From: G963674685 sp963674685
GTDB taxonomy: Bacteria; Lernaellota; Lernaellaia; JACKCT01
Reading direction: 5' to 3'
Assembly: GCA_963674685.2 (NCBI GenBank)
Contig: CAXXWT010000004.1
Coordinates: forward strand, 434,001 to 498,000
DNA: 64,000 nucleotides
In this document: in pieces, positions 17,182-25,362 of the stretch
Position numbering within the stretch: the first letter of the stretch is position 1
Layout of the letters: every line of letters starts with the position of its first letter
Program-made: the position numbers and the translations under genes
Notes under the pieces: generated by a model
What the model was told of the DNA's origin: nothing
Seen by the model: only the letters and a program-made list of their open reading frames with translations
Database searches by the model: none

Positions 17182-17814
17182 ATGAAAACAGGCCGCCATC
17201 ATTTTACCAAGTGCTTTTACGCCGTTCTTGTCGCATTCGTTCTTGCGGTTTTCTGGCCGGGCGTCGCCACGGCCGTGGAAATAAATGAATTTTCCCTGAC
17301 ATTGCAGGGGGGCGGACTCGGTTTCGACGGCAAACTCGGCGATCTTTTCGCCGATGATCTGGCCTATGGCGCGGCGTTCGTTTATGGCTTCTCCGATAAT
17401 TTCGCCCTTGTGTTCGATTTCCTCTATTCGGAGCATGAGCAAAGCGACCGGGATGAATACGGGGAATTATCGATGACGCACGCCACGGCGGCGCTGGGCG
17501 TTCGCGCTTCCTACACATTTTCCCATGTGATGCCTTATCTGGATATTTGCCCGCTGGCTTCATTTGCCGGCTATGAGGCGAAATACGACGCGGGAAGCGA
17601 TGTGGACACAGACAGCCTGGATTCTCACGGATTCGGCGGCATGGGCACGGCGGGATTCGACGTATTCATCGCCGACGGCGCGACGCTGGGGCTGGCGGGC
17701 CGCGTGGGCATGGTCGATACGGATATGGATTTCGCCACCGGCGCCGACATCGACAACGAAATCAACACCTACACGTATTACGCGGGCATCGTGCGGTTAA
17801 GCATCCTTTATTAG
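17182..17814 (+). CDS. Outer-membrane beta-barrel protein
   Basis: 210 residues. Signal peptide MKTGRHHFTKCFYAVLVAFVL ending near ATAVE. The mature protein has barrel-like strands (FSLTLQGGGLGFDGKLG, YGAAFVYGFSDNFALVFDFLY, AALGVRASYTFSHVMPYLDI, GATLGLAGRVGMVDTDM) and ends in YAGIVRLSILY with a terminal aromatic. An in-frame GTG two codons earlier is the alternative start. It starts 10 bases after the previous stop, so the three barrel genes form one probable operon. Confidence 0.78.
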   Translation: MKTGRHHFTKCFYAVLVAFVLAVFWPGVATAVEINEFSLTLQGGGLGFDGKLGDLFADDLAYGAAFVYGFSDNFALVFDFLYSEHEQSDRDEYGELSMTHATAALGVRASYTFSHVMPYLDICPLASFAGYEAKYDAGSDVDTDSLDSHGFGGMGTAGFDVFIADGATLGLAGRVGMVDTDMDFATGADIDNEINTYTYYAGIVRLSILY

Positions 17815-17824
17815 CGCATTGATC

Positions 17825-17854
17825 TTGACAACGCGAATGCCGAGCATTTACAAT
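17825..17854 (+). promoter_or_regulatory. Sigma-70-type promoter
   Basis: TTGACA, an 18-base spacer, and TACAAT. It lies about 118 bases before the Asp-tailed protein gene at 17972 and just after the barrel operon, which would separate the two transcripts. Confidence 0.55.
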
Positions 17855-17971
17855 ATCCATAGTTGAGTGCTTTGCGCTTTTTCGTCGATCTACGGCGGTT
17901 GGCGCGCGTGCGTGATCGGATAACTTCGGCCCCCGGTCCTTTGAAAGCCGCGGGCATTGGGAGGAAAGAGC

Positions 17972-18676
17972 ATGAAATTCAGTCGAATCTTTGTTTTTAT
18001 GATGGCGATGATTCTCGCATTCGCCGTGATTGCAAATGCGCAGGACGACGATACCGCCGCGGACGACGACGTTGCCGATGACGACACCGGCGATGATGAT
18101 GTGACAGACGATGACGTGGCCGATGACGATTTCGGCGGCGGCGATTTCGACGCTTCCATCGATTTCACCAATCCGGCGGCCATCGATGGCGAAACCGCTT
18201 ATGATTTCGAATTCACCGTGACCAACAAAACCCTGGCCGGCGCGGATGTGCATAACTGGATCAACGAGGTTGATCTGTGGATGCCTTCCACGGAATACGT
18301 GGTCAGCACCATCAGCGATCCCGATCCCATCAACCCGCAGGGCGGCGAGTGGTTATCCGAAAACATCACCGACGCCGATCAGAATCCCGTCGGCATCAAG
18401 TGGCTGTTCTCTTTGGGCTCCACTTCGGTTTCCCACGGCGATATCGCCGAGGGCGAGTCTCTCGAATTTGCATTCAGGGCCAGGACCGACGCGGCGGCCA
18501 CGGACGGTTTCGATTACAAGATCGTCGCCGATTCCTCCGCGGAAGTTACCGGAACCGCTTACATCGTTGCTCCCAGCGGCGACGATGATGACGACGACAC
18601 CGGCTCCGATGACGACGATGACGACGCCGACTCGGACGATGACGACGATGACGACGCGGGCGGATGCTGCGGTTGA
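17972..18676 (+). CDS. Secreted protein with Asp-rich flanks and C-terminal GGCCG
   Basis: 234 residues; start set by GGGAGGAAAG upstream of ATG 17972. Signal peptide MKFSRIFVFMMAMILAFAVI cleaved near ANAQ. An Asp-rich repeat (DDDTAADDDVADDDTG...) lies right after it, then a ~140-residue beta-rich domain (IDFTNPAAIDGETAYDFEFT, VDLWMPSTEYVV, SLEFAFRARTD) resembling a DUF11/conserved-repeat-like or Ig-like fold, then a second Asp tract and the final residues AGGCCG. The same ending is in the protein at 20283-21461. Terminator 18706-18738 follows. The Gly/Cys end may be a sorting or modification signal; this is inference. Confidence 0.85.
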   Translation: MKFSRIFVFMMAMILAFAVIANAQDDDTAADDDVADDDTGDDDVTDDDVADDDFGGGDFDASIDFTNPAAIDGETAYDFEFTVTNKTLAGADVHNWINEVDLWMPSTEYVVSTISDPDPINPQGGEWLSENITDADQNPVGIKWLFSLGSTSVSHGDIAEGESLEFAFRARTDAAATDGFDYKIVADSSAEVTGTAYIVAPSGDDDDDDTGSDDDDDDADSDDDDDDDAGGCCG

Positions 18677-18705
18677 TGGCATAAACATTGACGCCTAATG
18701 AAAGG

Positions 18706-18738
18706 ACGCCCCGCGGCAATTGCCCGCGGGGCGTTTTC
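18706..18738 (+). terminator. Rho-independent terminator
   Basis: Stem ACGCCCCGCGG / CCGCGGGGCGT, 11 bp, loop about seven bases, followed by TTTTC. It lies 30 bases after the Asp-tailed protein gene and ends six bases before the ATG of the next gene, so that gene needs read-through or its ribosome site lies within the hairpin region. Confidence 0.75.
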
Positions 18739-18743
18739 ACATC

Positions 18744-20087
18744 ATGAAAAAGAGCGCCGTAATCAATATTATCCTCGCCGTCGCCTGCGTTATGATGTTG
18801 GGCGTGGCGGCGTATTTCTATTTCTCAGGCCCGAAAAGCGCGTTTCTTCCGACGCCGGAAAAAGCCGATGCCGCCTCCAAAAGCCTTCCATTTCCACAGC
18901 GCATGGCGGAAATCGCGCATAATTTAAACTGGAAATCCCGGTCGGAGAAAAGGAAACTGACGCGTGAAATCCTAGAGGACTCCTTTAAGCTCGGAGCCCA
19001 ATATCTCGTCAGCAATCAAAAGAGCGAAGGCAACTTCAATTATCAATATGACTTTATTCTCAAAATTATGGACAAAGGCGACAATCAGGTCAGGCAGGCG
19101 GGGGCGCTGTGGGGCGTGGCGCTGATTTTTCGCCACGCGCCGGATGTGGAAAAACTGGCCGCCCTGCAAAAAGGACTGGACTTTTTCTTTTTGCACACCA
19201 AAGGCGCCGACGGCGGAAGAAAATACATCAAATATCCCGGCGAACGCAGTTGCAGCACCGGCACGGTCGCCCTAACGGCTCTGGCCATTATCGAAACCTT
19301 GAGGGCGCAAAATAGTATATTGGAAACAGGCGCGGCGGATTCCTCTTTGCTTTTAACCGAAGAGCGCCGACGGCAACTGGAAGAGTATCTGGACGCTTAC
19401 CTGGCTTTTCTCAAAGGACAGATAATATCCAGCGGGCATTTTTCCCGCAGTTTCACCTTCGGCCGCAAACTACCCCTCATGTCCAGTCCGTATTTCGACG
19501 GCGAATCCCTGCTGGCGATGTGCAAGGCGGCAAGATACCTGGGGCGAACCGAGTATTTGCCGACCATTGAAAAAACGGCGAGAATTCTTGCCGAGGATTA
19601 CACGGTCAAAGCCTGGGCCAAAGACAAGGATTCGAACAATACGAAGGGCTTTTATCAATGGGGTTCGATGGCCTTCAACGAATACTCCGGCGCGGGCTGG
19701 AAAGACTCGAAGCTGCTTGAAGACGTTACCCTGACCCTCGGGTGGTGGATGATTCACACGCATAAAACCCTGATTCGAACGAGAAATACCGCCTACGCCT
19801 ACGAGGGATTGGTCAGCGCCTATGACATAGCCAGAAGGCGGGACGACAAGGCCGCCATGGCGGATCTCGGCTATACGATTGACAGGGGACTGTACAAGCT
19901 GACCTCCTGGCAGGTCGGAGGGCCGCTGGTGAAGGAAAACTCGTTTCTTAAAAGGCGGCCCACGACAGACAAGCTTGCCGTCGGGGGCGTCATGAACCAT
20001 CGCCGTCAGGCGCCTTTGCGCATCGACGTCACGCAGCATCAAATGCACGCCGTGATCCTGGCGCTGAATAAGGTTTATACGCCGTAA
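18744..20087 (+). CDS. Membrane-anchored helical (alpha/alpha toroid-like) protein, unknown function
   Basis: 447 residues from ATG 18744. An N-terminal anchor or signal segment (AVINIILAVACVMMLGVAAYFYF) is followed by a Pro/Ala linker and a long helical domain with recurrent Gly/Tyr motifs (LGAQYLVSNQKSEGNFNYQY, CSTGTVALTALAIIET, SPYFDGESLLAMCKAARYLG, GFYQWGSMAFNEYSGAGW, NTAYAYEGLVSAYDIARR). This pattern resembles alpha/alpha-barrel proteins of the terpene-cyclase, glycoside-hydrolase or epimerase type, but no specific family or active site is recognised. The chosen start follows the terminator hairpin closely; no strong Shine-Dalgarno is seen. Confidence 0.7.
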   Translation: MKKSAVINIILAVACVMMLGVAAYFYFSGPKSAFLPTPEKADAASKSLPFPQRMAEIAHNLNWKSRSEKRKLTREILEDSFKLGAQYLVSNQKSEGNFNYQYDFILKIMDKGDNQVRQAGALWGVALIFRHAPDVEKLAALQKGLDFFFLHTKGADGGRKYIKYPGERSCSTGTVALTALAIIETLRAQNSILETGAADSSLLLTEERRRQLEEYLDAYLAFLKGQIISSGHFSRSFTFGRKLPLMSSPYFDGESLLAMCKAARYLGRTEYLPTIEKTARILAEDYTVKAWAKDKDSNNTKGFYQWGSMAFNEYSGAGWKDSKLLEDVTLTLGWWMIHTHKTLIRTRNTAYAYEGLVSAYDIARRRDDKAAMADLGYTIDRGLYKLTSWQVGGPLVKENSFLKRRPTTDKLAVGGVMNHRRQAPLRIDVTQHQMHAVILALNKVYTP

Positions 20088-20282
20088 GAAATCTTAAAAT
20101 AACTCCATATCAACGGCCTCGCCGGCAACCATTTCCCGGTTCAACAACGCGAGCTCGCCAAGGAGTATTGCAAAATTTTTGCCGAGACGGTACATTAGAC
20201 GAAATGTCAGTCAACATAGTAAGTTATGAGAGGCGTTTCCATGCGATGGCTGTCGACATGGTGTTCCAAAGGAGGTGTATCC

Positions 20283-21461
20283 ATGAGGTGGGGACTTATC
20301 GTTATCTCGGCTTTTTTGCTGCTCGCCGGCGTTTCGTATGCTGCCGAAGCTCCTGCGCCGCGGTTTTACCACGCCATGTCCGAGCTTTCGGACGGGTCCG
20401 CGTTACTGTACGGAGGCGTCAACCTTAATGGCGAAACGCTTGGCGACACGTGGATTTACAGTGTTGAGGAGGGCTGGACCGAAATTATCCCGACAAACAA
20501 TCCGAGGCCGCTCTCCGGGCACGAAATGATACTGCTGGATGACGGCACAGTTTTCATGTTTGCGGGTCGAGATGAAAACGGAGAATTAATCGACCATTAC
20601 TATAAATTCGAGGATTTTGACTGGAGCCCGAAACTGGATTTCGAGACGCCTTTCCCAGGTTATGAAATGATGAACGCCTGTTATATCGAAAGCGAGTTAA
20701 AAGACGGCGCCGCCGCTGGTGCTGTGGGCGGACTCAGCAACAACGGTCCTAATCTTATAAATTATTGGTTTGATCCCAATATTATGGGCTACGTGCAAAA
20801 GGCTTCGATAGAAACCCCCGCAGTCGATTCCGTCGCCGTCGCATCAAACGGCAACATGTATCTGTTGGGGGTCGCCCCCAATTCTTTTTACGTCTATAAC
20901 CCCGTGACAGACGCCTGGGAGACCAAAACGGTGAATCCCGCACCGTCTCCCCGTTATTCTTCGGCTCATGCACAGGTCGGTAATACCGGTTATATATTCG
21001 GTGGCATGAGTACCGAGGAGCGCGGCCCGCTGAACGACGCCTGGCTTTTCGACATGGCTACAGAAACCTTCGTTCAGATTGAAAACCCGCCATTCGACCT
21101 GTACGGCGCCGCAGCTGTCCCCGTTTACAGCAGCGGCGATCGGAACGGTGAAGATGTGAGCATTCTCATCTTCGGAGGTGTCGATGGAAGCGGGAACGCG
21201 AGCGAAGACGACGTATTTTACAACACTGATGACGGGACCTACACGGAAGAGCCGACTGTGGACGACGACGCGGATGACGATGTTGATGATGATTCGGACG
21301 ACGACGCGGATGACGATGTTGATGATGATTTGGATGACGACGCCGACGATGATGTTGATGATGATTCGAATGACGACGCCGACGACGACATCGATGTAGA
21401 CGATGACGCCAACGCCGACGATGACGATAACGACGACGATGCAGGCGGCTGCTGCGGATAA
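20283..21461 (+). CDS. Kelch-type beta-propeller secreted protein with Asp-rich tail ending GGCCG
   Basis: 392 residues. AAAGGAGGT seven bases before ATG 20283 fixes the start; an imperfect copy of the same start region lies at 20229-20248. Signal peptide MRWGLIVISAFLLLAGVSYA. Residues ~25-310 carry kelch-like repeats (RFYHAMSELSDGSALLYGGV, GDTWIYS, GHEMILLDDGTVFMFAGRD, RYSSAHAQVGNTGYIFGGM, NDAWLFDMATETF, LIFGGVDGSGN), expected to form a beta-propeller binding protein or glycan. The last ~75 residues are an Asp repeat, DDDADDDVDDD(S/L), built on a ~33-36-base DNA repeat, ending in DDDAGGCCG. Likely surface-exposed. Confidence 0.85.
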   Translation: MRWGLIVISAFLLLAGVSYAAEAPAPRFYHAMSELSDGSALLYGGVNLNGETLGDTWIYSVEEGWTEIIPTNNPRPLSGHEMILLDDGTVFMFAGRDENGELIDHYYKFEDFDWSPKLDFETPFPGYEMMNACYIESELKDGAAAGAVGGLSNNGPNLINYWFDPNIMGYVQKASIETPAVDSVAVASNGNMYLLGVAPNSFYVYNPVTDAWETKTVNPAPSPRYSSAHAQVGNTGYIFGGMSTEERGPLNDAWLFDMATETFVQIENPPFDLYGAAAVPVYSSGDRNGEDVSILIFGGVDGSGNASEDDVFYNTDDGTYTEEPTVDDDADDDVDDDSDDDADDDVDDDLDDDADDDVDDDSNDDADDDIDVDDDANADDDDNDDDAGGCCG

Positions 21462-21462
21462 C

Positions 21463-21627
21463 GATGAGGCTTGCGATGAGACCGACCTTTGCGAGCGCTC
21501 GTTAAACGCCGAATGCGAAGACTTCGTCGCGGACGGATTTACCATGAACGCGTGTCTTGCATGGTATGATCAGGAGTATTCTACGGCTCCGTGCGGATTG
21601 CCAAAATCTGCTCCATGTTATCATTAA
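21463..21627 (+). pseudogene. Possible remnant of a Cys-containing domain, out of frame
   Basis: Directly after the stop of the kelch protein, the +1 frame reads DNDEACDETDLCERSLNAEC, then EDFVADGFTMNACLAWYDQE and YSTAPCGLPKSAPC before a stop. Cys spacing and composition look like real protein rather than random reading, and no start codon fits it. It may be the tail of an older gene or an alternative C-terminus reached by frameshift in the Asp repeat. Confidence 0.35.
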
Positions 21628-21634
21628 ATTTCCA

Positions 21635-22549
21635 TTAACACGCGTAATTGTAAATCCAGCAGTTGTCTACTTCATCGTCGCAGTCGATGTCCTGCTCGGA
21701 ATATACCCGCCGGTTTTGATCGTCGAAAGAGGATGTATAGCAGACGTCTATCGTTTCGTCACAAAGATCGTCGCCGTGTTCCATGATCCTGTTGCCGTTG
21801 GCGTCGTAATAATAGAACCAGCAGTATTCGCCGTTGTCGTCGCAGCCGTTGTCCTGCATCCATGAAGTGAGCAAACCGGCGGAATCGTATTCATACAAAA
21901 CGCAAATCTCGCTTGCGCCGTCGCAGCCGTCGTCGATGCGCCTTTCGATCATCCGGTTGTCTTCGTCATATTCATATTCCGTGCATGAATCGGCGACGTC
22001 GTCGCATAGGTCGTCCCAATAATCCGAGGCCAGAAATCCGTTCTCATTGTATTCGTAGCGGTTGCATTCATCCGGCTGCCCGTCGCATTCGTAATCCACG
22101 TCGCTGGTCGCCCTTTGCCCGTTTTCGTCATAGGTATACTGCCGGCGCCAGTCGGGCGCGGCGTCGCAATCGTCGTCCCGGGTTTCGGCAATCAGGCGGG
22201 CCGCGTCGTCATAGGCGTACGTCCAGCATGCGTCGAAAACTTCGTCGCACCCTTCGTCCACGTCTTTGCTTGTCTTCAATGCACCCTGGTATCCGTAAAG
22301 CATGCAGCGGTCGAGTTCGTAGTCGCAGGCCGTATCCCACAGTTCTTTCAACAGGGGGCAGAAGGGCTCGGCGTCAGGCGAAGCCGTGTCGTCGTCCGCG
22401 TCGTCATCGAAGTCGCCGTCAGGCCCGCTTTCATTGACCACGACGTCGCTGTCGTCCCCGCACGTCAGCGCCAGGGAAAATATCGTCAGTATCAAAATGG
22501 CAAGAACCGGCGGGGCGATGGCTCGAATTTGGCGAAGTAAAACTTCCAT
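21635..22549 (-). CDS. Lipoprotein with 27-residue Cys/YD repeats
   Basis: 304 residues. Signal peptide and lipobox LALTC (C30), then an Asp-rich linker. From about residue 80 to the end there are seven clear 27-residue repeats and one degenerate one, consensus C..Y.YD..G.......D..CD....D, e.g. CNRYEYNENGFLASDYW and CWFYYYDANGNRIMEHG. The Y.YD..GN core is like Rhs/YD repeats, but each unit adds two Cys and an acidic DDxCD block not seen in Rhs. The Asp clusters could bind calcium and the Cys could pair between neighbouring repeats. An extended, exported, anchored rod is the likely form; function unknown. Confidence 0.85.
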   Translation of the reverse strand: MEVLLRQIRAIAPPVLAILILTIFSLALTCGDDSDVVVNESGPDGDFDDDADDDTASPDAEPFCPLLKELWDTACDYELDRCMLYGYQGALKTSKDVDEGCDEVFDACWTYAYDDAARLIAETRDDDCDAAPDWRRQYTYDENGQRATSDVDYECDGQPDECNRYEYNENGFLASDYWDDLCDDVADSCTEYEYDEDNRMIERRIDDGCDGASEICVLYEYDSAGLLTSWMQDNGCDDNGEYCWFYYYDANGNRIMEHGDDLCDETIDVCYTSSFDDQNRRVYSEQDIDCDDEVDNCWIYNYAC

Positions 22550-22623
22550 GAATCAAATACTAAGTGCGCCGTGAGAAAGACACAACTTATACGAAGCGAT
22601 TTTTTATTAATTTGCCGGCTGAT

Positions 22624-25275
22624 TTATCCCATGCATTTTCCTCCACCGGAGTCATCGTCGTCATCGTCGGAGCCGCCGTTTTGCGTGTCGTCGTCGGCAT
22701 CGTCGTTGGCCAGATCGTCGTTTATGGCGTCATCATTAACATCGTCGTCGGCGATATCATCATTGGCGTCATCGTTCACGTCATCGTCGTCAACATCGTC
22801 GTCAACGTCATCATCGGCGGGGATCGTCGTGGTCGTTGTATAAGTCGTCGTTGTCGTTGTCGTCGCCGGGGACTCTTCGATCAACCTGGCCATAACGCGG
22901 TAGTTGTTATATCCGCGCTCCGGCGCCCAGATAGAATATATGCCCATGCAAAGACCGTCCGTGTTGCACGTGATATTGGGGATTTGATTTTTTCCGACAT
23001 ATGGGGAGAACATAAATCCGTCAGGATCCAGGACCTGTCCCTGGGGCGTAATTCTGGCGCCGTAAACCTGCGTGTCGGGGCTATGCCGGTAGTCGCGCCA
23101 CAGCGCGATGTAATTTGTCCCGTTAAAAGCCAGCGTGGGATTGATTTGCCACTGGTCGACCGTTGAAACGTCGAAATCGTCGCCGGTGAGGGTTCCCAGA
23201 TCGGCGTCGACGAATCGGCCGAAAAGATCGTACCCCCAGGTCGTCGGATGATTTCTTTGATCGCTGAATATAACCAGCGCTTCCGAACCGTTGCAAGCGA
23301 CCGTGGAAAATCCCACATCGGTCGATCCGTCTTTGATCAGAAATCCTTCGGGATCGAGAACTTCGCCGGCCGGGGTGACTCTGGCAGCCTTTATTTGCGT
23401 GCCGGAGTACATGCTCCACGTCACCAGAAAATTGCTGCCGCAATACGCCACGTCCGGGAAACGGGAGTTATCGTCCTCGGAAAGCGTCAGCCAGTTCTCG
23501 TCGTCGATAACCTGTCCGTCAGCCGCCACGCGCACCGCATACAGGCCTAGGTGCACGCCGGTCGTCTTGTTGAACACCACAAGATATTCGCCGACCCCGT
23601 AGGCGACGGCCGGATACAGGACATTGTTGTTATAGGTATCGGCGATCAGGATGTTCCCGGCGTCGATCATGCTTCCGTCCGGTGCGATGCGGATGCCCTC
23701 AATATCGTGGTCGTGGCGCCAGACGGCCAGAAAATCCGTTCCGTCGGTAGCGATGTCCGGATCGTCCTGAAACCAGTAGCCGCTGCCGATTTCAATCCCG
23801 TCGGGATTCGCGACCTGTCCCGCCTCGCTGACCATGTTGCCGTGAATATCGGTCCTGTCCATCGACGACCAGTAATTGACCTCGTCGCTCCAGACCGCCA
23901 TGAACTCGCCCGAACCGTACGCCGCCGCCGGGATGAACTGACCCGCGGCGGCGGTTGACACGTCGAAACCGTCTTCGTCGAGTTCCTCGCCGTTTTGATC
24001 GATTCGGATGCCGCGGATGTCCTCATAAAGGATGGGATCATATTCCCACGAAACCAGAGAAAGATCGTCGCCATACGCGACCGTCGGATTCGTGGGTGTA
24101 TTGTAATGCTGCGTGTTTTCCAGATGCGTCCCGTCGGGATTGATGACCGTCGTATCGGGTAAAAAGCGCGTTGTAAAAAGGCTGCAACCGTTGACATCTT
24201 CGCTGAAGTATCGGCAATCCCGGTAAACCACGATGCATTGTTGACTGTCGCACTCCATGACCGGCGAGCTTTGCCCGGCGGCGTTGGAGGTCAGTTGAAT
24301 CCAATCGTCATCCACGATTGTTCCTACCGGGCTGATACGTTTCGCGCAGATATGGTCGGTGCATTTGTCTCCGTCGGAAACGATGACGCCGTCCGTGGCC
24401 AGCCAGAAATTGCCGCCGTCGAATGTAACGTCGAAATCCGAACCTTCGATTTCATCGTTTGCCGCGATGACGATGCTGTCGGGATCGAGAATCTGCCCCT
24501 CCGGGGACACGCGCGCTACGTTCAAAGTCACGAAGTTGGTCGTGTAGTCCGAATCGCTTACTTCATACTCATTCCACGCCAATAGATAAACGCCGCCGCC
24601 GTAACTTATACGCAGATCGTCGCACTTCAATTCGTTTATGGCGACCGGGATGCCCGCAGGGTCCAAAGCCGCGCCGGCGGTTGTCACGCGGGATGCGTAT
24701 ACGTCGTAGCGGTAATCGTAATCCCCCAAGTTTCTATTATCGAGCCAGGCGACCAGGTAATTGCTTCCGTCGAATGATGCGACGGGTTGCACGCGCCAGC
24801 CCGCGCCGGATTGGATGCTGACCGGGTCGTCCCCGATCAAGTTTCCGTTCGTATCCACGAACCGCCCGAGAATTTCATGGGGCTCGTCCATGTAATGGGA
24901 CCAGACGACGAAGTAATTTTGTCCGTCCCAGCCGAGTGCGGGTTTGTATGTATCCGTGTCGGCGATGGCGATCGCTCCCGGATCCAGGATTCTTCCTTCG
25001 AGACTGACCCTGGTTCCGTAGACCGAGTACGTGTATAGCGATTCGCGGTCGTCGGCCCAAATGACGAAAAACCGGTTCCCGTCAAAAACGACGTCGGGAT
25101 TTTGCTGCGTGTTGGGCGCCGGACCGTAAACGGGCTGCGTCAGTTCGAACGGATCCGAAAGTATGACTTGAGAATCCCGCGGCAGGCTTTGCGCGTGCGT
25201 GGTGACTGATGCGTATAAACAAAAGAAAGCCAGGAAGGTGATTGCAGTAAAGCCGCTTGGAAAAAGTCTTCTCAT
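22624..25275 (-). CDS. Large secreted repeat protein with Thr stalk and Asp-rich Gly/Cys tail (paralogue A)
   Basis: 883 residues from ATG 25275, which follows AGAGGT; an ATG ten codons upstream is the alternative. Signal peptide ends near THAQ. Residues ~30-800 consist of about a dozen 50-60-residue repeats with a core like FDG.NY.V.W.D.....I.G.RV...G.VLDP.GI.I, probably beta-propeller blades. Two Cys groups are conserved with the neighbour (CTDHICAKRI; CDSQQCIVVYRDCRY). The tail is Thr-rich (TTTTTTTYTTTTTIPADDD), then Asp/Asn-rich, ending SGGGKCMG. It is a tandem duplicate of the next gene and is probably displayed on or released from the cell surface. Confidence 0.88.
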   Translation of the reverse strand: MRRLFPSGFTAITFLAFFCLYASVTTHAQSLPRDSQVILSDPFELTQPVYGPAPNTQQNPDVVFDGNRFFVIWADDRESLYTYSVYGTRVSLEGRILDPGAIAIADTDTYKPALGWDGQNYFVVWSHYMDEPHEILGRFVDTNGNLIGDDPVSIQSGAGWRVQPVASFDGSNYLVAWLDNRNLGDYDYRYDVYASRVTTAGAALDPAGIPVAINELKCDDLRISYGGGVYLLAWNEYEVSDSDYTTNFVTLNVARVSPEGQILDPDSIVIAANDEIEGSDFDVTFDGGNFWLATDGVIVSDGDKCTDHICAKRISPVGTIVDDDWIQLTSNAAGQSSPVMECDSQQCIVVYRDCRYFSEDVNGCSLFTTRFLPDTTVINPDGTHLENTQHYNTPTNPTVAYGDDLSLVSWEYDPILYEDIRGIRIDQNGEELDEDGFDVSTAAAGQFIPAAAYGSGEFMAVWSDEVNYWSSMDRTDIHGNMVSEAGQVANPDGIEIGSGYWFQDDPDIATDGTDFLAVWRHDHDIEGIRIAPDGSMIDAGNILIADTYNNNVLYPAVAYGVGEYLVVFNKTTGVHLGLYAVRVAADGQVIDDENWLTLSEDDNSRFPDVAYCGSNFLVTWSMYSGTQIKAARVTPAGEVLDPEGFLIKDGSTDVGFSTVACNGSEALVIFSDQRNHPTTWGYDLFGRFVDADLGTLTGDDFDVSTVDQWQINPTLAFNGTNYIALWRDYRHSPDTQVYGARITPQGQVLDPDGFMFSPYVGKNQIPNITCNTDGLCMGIYSIWAPERGYNNYRVMARLIEESPATTTTTTTYTTTTTIPADDDVDDDVDDDDVNDDANDDIADDDVNDDAINDDLANDDADDDTQNGGSDDDDDDSGGGKCMG

Positions 25276-25362
25276 TGTCAATACCTCTTTTGCCCGGATT
25301 TTCATTGCATGTTTATCAAACTGATGTATCGCCGATCACAAAGCGCCGAATCCCGTTTTGCG

